64,000 nt of DNA from Stenotrophomonas indicatrix. Lineage in GTDB: Bacteria > Pseudomonadota > Gammaproteobacteria > Xanthomonadales > Xanthomonadaceae. Numbering within the stretch: position 1 is the stretch's first letter; each line of letters begins with the position of its first letter. Both the position numbers and the translations under genes were made by a program. The notes below the pieces were generated by a model, which had not been told where the DNA came from, did not search any database, and was given only the letters and a program-made list of their open reading frames with translations. Where the stretch lies: NCBI RefSeq assembly GCF_002750975.1, contig NZ_PEJS01000001.1, positions 1,860,001-1,924,000 on the forward strand, given 5' to 3'. Of this stretch, positions 60,178 to 64,000 are shown in pieces.

Positions 60178-63100
60178 ATGCCCCACCTTCGTCGTCTTTT
60201 TGGCCGCTGGCTGCGCCTGCGTCGTCGTGTGCGTTGGCGCTGGCGTGAGCACCAGGCCTCGGCCCCGGCCATCGAGGCCACCGAGGGCCCACTGCGTGCC
60301 GCGCTGTACAACGTTGAACAGATGGAGGAGTACGGCCGCGCACTTGCGCGACAGCATCGCGTGCGGTTGCGACCCAGCCCGGAGCGCCTGCTCGAACGAC
60401 TGCAGGCCAACGAGCGCGTGCTGGAAGACGCCAACACGCTGCTGAGCAGCGTGGTGCGCGAACAGCGGCCGGTCACCCCGGCGGGGGAATGGCTGCTCGA
60501 CAACTACTACCTGGTCGAAGAACAGATCCAGACCGCGCGACGCCACCTGCCGCGCGGCTACAGCCGCCAGCTTCCTTCACTTGCCTCCGGCCCATCGGCC
60601 GGGTTGCCACGGGTGTATGAGCTGTCGATGCAGGCGATCGCGCACGGTGACGGCCGCATTGACGCCGATACGCTGGGCCGCTTCATCGCCTCGTACCAGT
60701 CGCTCGCGCCGCTGAGCCTGGGCGAACTGTGGGCCGTTCCGATCATGCTGCGCCTGGCGCTGCTGGAGAACCTGCGGCGCATGGCCGCGCGGGTGATGCG
60801 CGATGGGACCGACCGCCGCCTGGCTGCGCAGTGGGCCGACCAGCTCAATCGCGCGGCGTCCGACACCCCTACCGATGTGGTCCTGGTGGTTGCCGACATG
60901 GCGCGATCCGCGCCGCCGCTGACCGGCGCGTTCATCGCCGAGCTGACGCGCTCGCTGCAGGGGCGCGGCGGCGCGTGGGCCATGCCCATCGCGTGGCTGG
61001 AACAGTGGGCGGCAGCGGCTGGGCAGCGCATCGACGAACTGGTTGCCGCCGAGGGGCAGCAGCAGGCGGCCGACCAGGTCTCCATCGGCAACAGCATCGG
61101 CAGCCTGCGTTTCCTCTCCACCATGGATTGGCGCACCTTTGTCGAAGACATGAGTGTGGTCGAGCAGCGGCTGCGGGAAGACCCCATGGGCGTCTATGCG
61201 CAGATGGATTTCGGCACCCGCGATGCCTACCGCCACGTGGTGGAGAAGATTGCCCGCGGCAGCCGCATCGCCGAAGAGCGCGTTGCGACCATCGCCCTGG
61301 ACCTGGCACGGGCGGCTACGCCGGCGGACGGCCCACGCACGCACGTGGGCTACTGGCTGGTCGGCGAAGGCCTGCAGACCACTGTTGCGGCGGTGGCCGA
61401 GGCAGCACCGCGCCACCGCAAGGCACGGCGACTGGCGCATCGCGTGCCGCTTGCGCTGTACCTGCTGCCGATCGGCCTGCTGGCGGTGCTGGCGACCAGC
61501 GGCCTGCTGGCAACCGGCAGCGGCTCGGTACCTGTCTGGCTGGCCGCGCTGCTCGGGCTGCTGGTATTCAGTGAACTCGGCATCGTGCTGGTGAACTGGA
61601 CCGCGACGGTGCTGGTCGCCCCCAGGCCGCTTCCCAAGCTTGATTTCAGCGAAGGCATTCCTGCCGCGTGCGCCACCGTGGTCGCGGTCCCCTCGATGCT
61701 GTCCAGCGTCGACGGCATCGACGTTCTGGTCGAAGCGCTGGAGGTGCGTTTCCTGGCCAACCGCGATCCCCAGCTGCGCTTCGTGTTGTTGACGGATTTT
61801 CTCGACGCGCCAGCAGCACAGGCGCCGATGGACGACGCTCTGCTTGCGCACGCCGTGGCACGGATCGAGGAACTGAACCATCGTTACGCGCCCGAGCGCG
61901 GCGACCGCTTCTACCTGCTGCACCGGCCCAGGCAATGGAACCCGGGCGAAGGTGTGTGGATGGGCCACGAGCGCAAGCGCGGCAAGCTGGCCGCGCTCAA
62001 TGCCCTGCTCCGCCAAGGCGATGCGGCGGCGTTCATGCGCATCGTCGGAGACGCGGCGGCCCTGATCGGCGTCCGTTACGTCATCACGCTGGACTCGGAC
62101 ACGCAGCTTCCGCGGGATGCGGCACGCGCGTTCGTCGCCACCTTGGCGCACCCGCTCAACCGCCCGCGCTTCGATCCGCAGCTGCAACGCGTGGTGGAGG
62201 GCTACGGCATCCTGCAGCCCAGCGTCGGCACCAGCCTGGGCAGGCGCCGCACCTCGCGTTTTGCCAGGATGTTCGGCAGCGAGCCCGGCATCGATCCGTA
62301 CACGCGCATGGTTTCCGACGTCTACCAGGACCTGTTCGACGAAGGCTCGTTCGTGGGCAAGGGCATCTATGACGTCGACGCCTTCGAGCATGCGCTGGAG
62401 GGCCGCCTGCCCGAGAACCGCATCCTCAGCCACGATCTGCTGGAAGGCTGCTATGCACGCGCAGGCCTGGTCAGTGATGTGCGCCTGTACGAGGACTATC
62501 CCGAGCGCTACGCCGCCGACGCCAAGCGCCGTGCGCGCTGGATCCGTGGCGACTGGCAGCTGCTGCCGTGGTTGTTGCCGTGGACACCGCGCCCGGGCCC
62601 GGGTTGGGAACGCAACCGGCTCAGCCTGCTCTCGCGCGGCAAGTTGCTGGACAACCTGCGCCGGAGCGTGGTGCCGATCGCTGCCCTTGCGTTGTTGGTA
62701 GCCGGTTGGCTGTATGCGCGAAACCCTGCTGCGTGGACCGCGTGGGTGCTGGCGCTGTGGTTCGCGCCGCCGCTGATAGGCATGCTGCGTGATGGCCTGA
62801 GCGTTCCGGAAGACACGCCGCTGGAAGCGCATTACATCAAGGTCGGGCGCGGTACGTTGCAGTCGTTGCTGCGCGCATCCACCCAGATTGCGTGCCTGCC
62901 CTACGAAGCACTGCTGGCCAGTGACGCCGTGCTGCGCACGCTCTGGCGCATGGCCGTCACACGCCGTCACCTGCTGCAATGGAATCCCTCCAGCGAAGTC
63001 GAGCGCCGCCTTGGCAGCGACCGTGGCGCGGAATGGCGGGTGATGGCGCCGGCCTCGCTGCTGGCGCTCGCGCTGGTGGCTGTGGTGGCCGGCGTGCGTC

Positions 63101-64000
63101 CGCAGGCATTGCCGATCGCCCTGCCGCTGCTGTTGGCATGGACCTTTGCGCCGGCATTGATGGCGTGGCTGGGCCGCCCGCCGGCGGCAAGCGTGGCCGA
63201 GTTGTCGGTCACGCAACGGGCGTTCCTGGGCCGGCTGGCGCGGCGCACCTGGTCCTTCTTCCAGGCCTGGGTGCGCGAGCAGGACCATTGGCTGCCGCCG
63301 GACAACATCCAGGAGCATCCTGCGCTGGTGGTCGCGCGGCGGACCTCGCCGACCAACATCGGCCTGTCCCTGCTGGCGAATCTGTCTGCGTGGGATTTCG
63401 GCTATCTGCAGCAGGGCGCGGTGGCTGAACGTACCGCCCGCACGTTCGATACGCTGGACCAGCTGCCGCGCCATCGCGGCCACTTCCTGAACTGGTACGA
63501 CACCGAAACCCTGGCGCCGCTGCCGCCGCGCTACGTCTCCACCGTCGACAGCGGCAACCTTGCCGGCCACCTGCTTACCCTGCGCCAAGGCCTGCTCGCG
63601 CTGGTGGACGCGCCGGTGCTGGCGCCGCACACGTTCGATGGCCTGGCCGATACGCTGGGTGTTCTGGAAGAGGAGCGGCAGCGTCATCGCGCCGACGATG
63701 CGTCGCTGGTCGAGGCGCTCAATCATCTTCGCCAGCGTCTGGCGTCTACGCGTGTCGACCGCCCCGTCGGGACGGCGCAGTCGCTGGCCCGTCTGCAGGA
63801 ACTGGCCGGTCGGGCCGACGCCGTGCTGCTGCAATGGCCGGCACCGGCCTCGCCCGAGGACGGTGAGCTGCATTGGCCGGCCCTGTTCGCCGCCGAATGC
63901 CATGCCGCCCATGCCTCGCTTGCCGATATCCCTGCCGATGCCAACGTGGCCGTCGATGCACCGGTGCCAAGCCTGCGTCAGTTGGCCGCCCTGCCCGGCA
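60178..64000 (+). CDS. ndvB: Cyclic beta-1,2-glucan synthase (NdvB/Cgs), 3' end outside the window
   Basis: The first 1274 codons of a very large protein; the frame is open to the window end and the family is usually about 2800 residues. It starts MPHLRRLFGRWLRLRRR at ATG 60178 and carries the family marker PAGEWLLDNYYLVEEQIQTARRHLPRGYSRQLP near residue 100. A first membrane pair lies at about 425-480 (LYLLPIGLLAVLATSGLL; ALLGLLVFSELGIVLVNW). The GT84 glycosyltransferase domain follows with the DxD-type Asp639-Ser-Asp641 (VITLDSDTQLPRDAARAF). Further membrane segments are at about 830-870 and 955-1000. The enzyme primes, elongates and cyclises osmoregulated periplasmic beta-glucans in the inner membrane. 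The phosphorylase-like C-terminal half is not visible here. Confidence 0.95.
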   Translation, partial: MPHLRRLFGRWLRLRRRVRWRWREHQASAPAIEATEGPLRAALYNVEQMEEYGRALARQHRVRLRPSPERLLERLQANERVLEDANTLLSSVVREQRPVTPAGEWLLDNYYLVEEQIQTARRHLPRGYSRQLPSLASGPSAGLPRVYELSMQAIAHGDGRIDADTLGRFIASYQSLAPLSLGELWAVPIMLRLALLENLRRMAARVMRDGTDRRLAAQWADQLNRAASDTPTDVVLVVADMARSAPPLTGAFIAELTRSLQGRGGAWAMPIAWLEQWAAAAGQRIDELVAAEGQQQAADQVSIGNSIGSLRFLSTMDWRTFVEDMSVVEQRLREDPMGVYAQMDFGTRDAYRHVVEKIARGSRIAEERVATIALDLARAATPADGPRTHVGYWLVGEGLQTTVAAVAEAAPRHRKARRLAHRVPLALYLLPIGLLAVLATSGLLATGSGSVPVWLAALLGLLVFSELGIVLVNWTATVLVAPRPLPKLDFSEGIPAACATVVAVPSMLSSVDGIDVLVEALEVRFLANRDPQLRFVLLTDFLDAPAAQAPMDDALLAHAVARIEELNHRYAPERGDRFYLLHRPRQWNPGEGVWMGHERKRGKLAALNALLRQGDAAAFMRIVGDAAALIGVRYVITLDSDTQLPRDAARAFVATLAHPLNRPRFDPQLQRVVEGYGILQPSVGTSLGRRRTSRFARMFGSEPGIDPYTRMVSDVYQDLFDEGSFVGKGIYDVDAFEHALEGRLPENRILSHDLLEGCYARAGLVSDVRLYEDYPERYAADAKRRARWIRGDWQLLPWLLPWTPRPGPGWERNRLSLLSRGKLLDNLRRSVVPIAALALLVAGWLYARNPAAWTAWVLALWFAPPLIGMLRDGLSVPEDTPLEAHYIKVGRGTLQSLLRASTQIACLPYEALLASDAVLRTLWRMAVTRRHLLQWNPSSEVERRLGSDRGAEWRVMAPASLLALALVAVVAGVRPQALPIALPLLLAWTFAPALMAWLGRPPAASVAELSVTQRAFLGRLARRTWSFFQAWVREQDHWLPPDNIQEHPALVVARRTSPTNIGLSLLANLSAWDFGYLQQGAVAERTARTFDTLDQLPRHRGHFLNWYDTETLAPLPPRYVSTVDSGNLAGHLLTLRQGLLALVDAPVLAPHTFDGLADTLGVLEEERQRHRADDASLVEALNHLRQRLASTRVDRPVGTAQSLARLQELAGRADAVLLQWPAPASPEDGELHWPALFAAECHAAHASLADIPADANVAVDAPVPSLRQLAALPG

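Overview
The window is about 64 kb of GC-rich, densely coded chromosome. It almost certainly comes from the Xanthomonadaceae and most likely from Stenotrophomonas. Support comes from the gene families (TonB receptor with SapC, cupin and halogenase partners; xyl-box operators; LacI XylR-type regulators) and from REP-like hairpins of the form GCCGGCC-AGC-GGCCGGC followed by ACTACC, and CGCCGGGC-CAT-GCCCGGCG, which resemble the Stenotrophomonas SMAG (GTAG) family. No rRNA, tRNA, CRISPR array, transposase or phage gene was seen.

Region 1 (1-13.3 kb) is mixed: the 5' part of a UvrA-like ATPase, a flavodoxin/aldo-keto reductase pair divergent from a LysR regulator, a hydrolase + cupin-carboxymuconolactone decarboxylase pair, another secreted hydrolase, a BPL_N-type protein, an ArsB-family transporter, a MASE2-GGDEF diguanylate cyclase and a small acidic protein, followed by REP-like repeats.

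Region 2 (13.3-41.2 kb) is the main feature: a xylan / glucuronoxylan utilisation locus. Three blocks on the minus strand work as a pipeline. (a) A TonB-dependent outer-membrane receptor with SapC, cupin-like and flavin-halogenase-like partners. (b) xylB, xylA, a XylE-type sugar porter and a GH3 exo-glucosidase lipoprotein. (c) GH67 alpha-glucuronidase, a sialate-O-acetylesterase-like deacetylase, GH43, GH3 with PA14, a transporter fused in frame to a second GH43 domain, and an aldose epimerase. Two closely related LacI regulators are encoded on the plus strand beside blocks c and a. Perfect or near-perfect xyl-box palindromes (TGGTAGCGCTACCA) lie upstream of the receptor/regulator pair and of xylB. 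Oligosaccharides would cross the outer membrane through the receptor, be stripped of glucuronic acid, acetyl and arabinose groups in the periplasm, enter through the transporters, be finished in the cytoplasm and pass through xylose isomerase and xylulokinase. No endo-xylanase lies in the window.

Region 3 (41.2-52.5 kb) holds an ArsN2-like acetyltransferase, a Rap1a/Tai-type immunity-like gene with an unknown partner, RcnB-like and FMN-reductase genes, an AraC remnant, a two-component system followed by dgkA and eptA (lipid A phosphoethanolamine modification with diacylglycerol recycling), a serine hydrolase behind a BlaI-type operator, and a membrane LytTR regulator divergent from an OpgC-like acyltransferase.

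Region 4 (52.5-64 kb) is a five-gene operon (hydrolase, MFS, cyclophilin-like lipoprotein, carboxymuconolactone decarboxylase-like, ABM monooxygenase) divergent from a LysR regulator, an MFS/AraC divergent pair, and the 5' part of a very large cyclic beta-1,2-glucan synthase that runs off the window. The hydrolase/decarboxylase/LysR set resembles the set at 4.4-7.6 kb.
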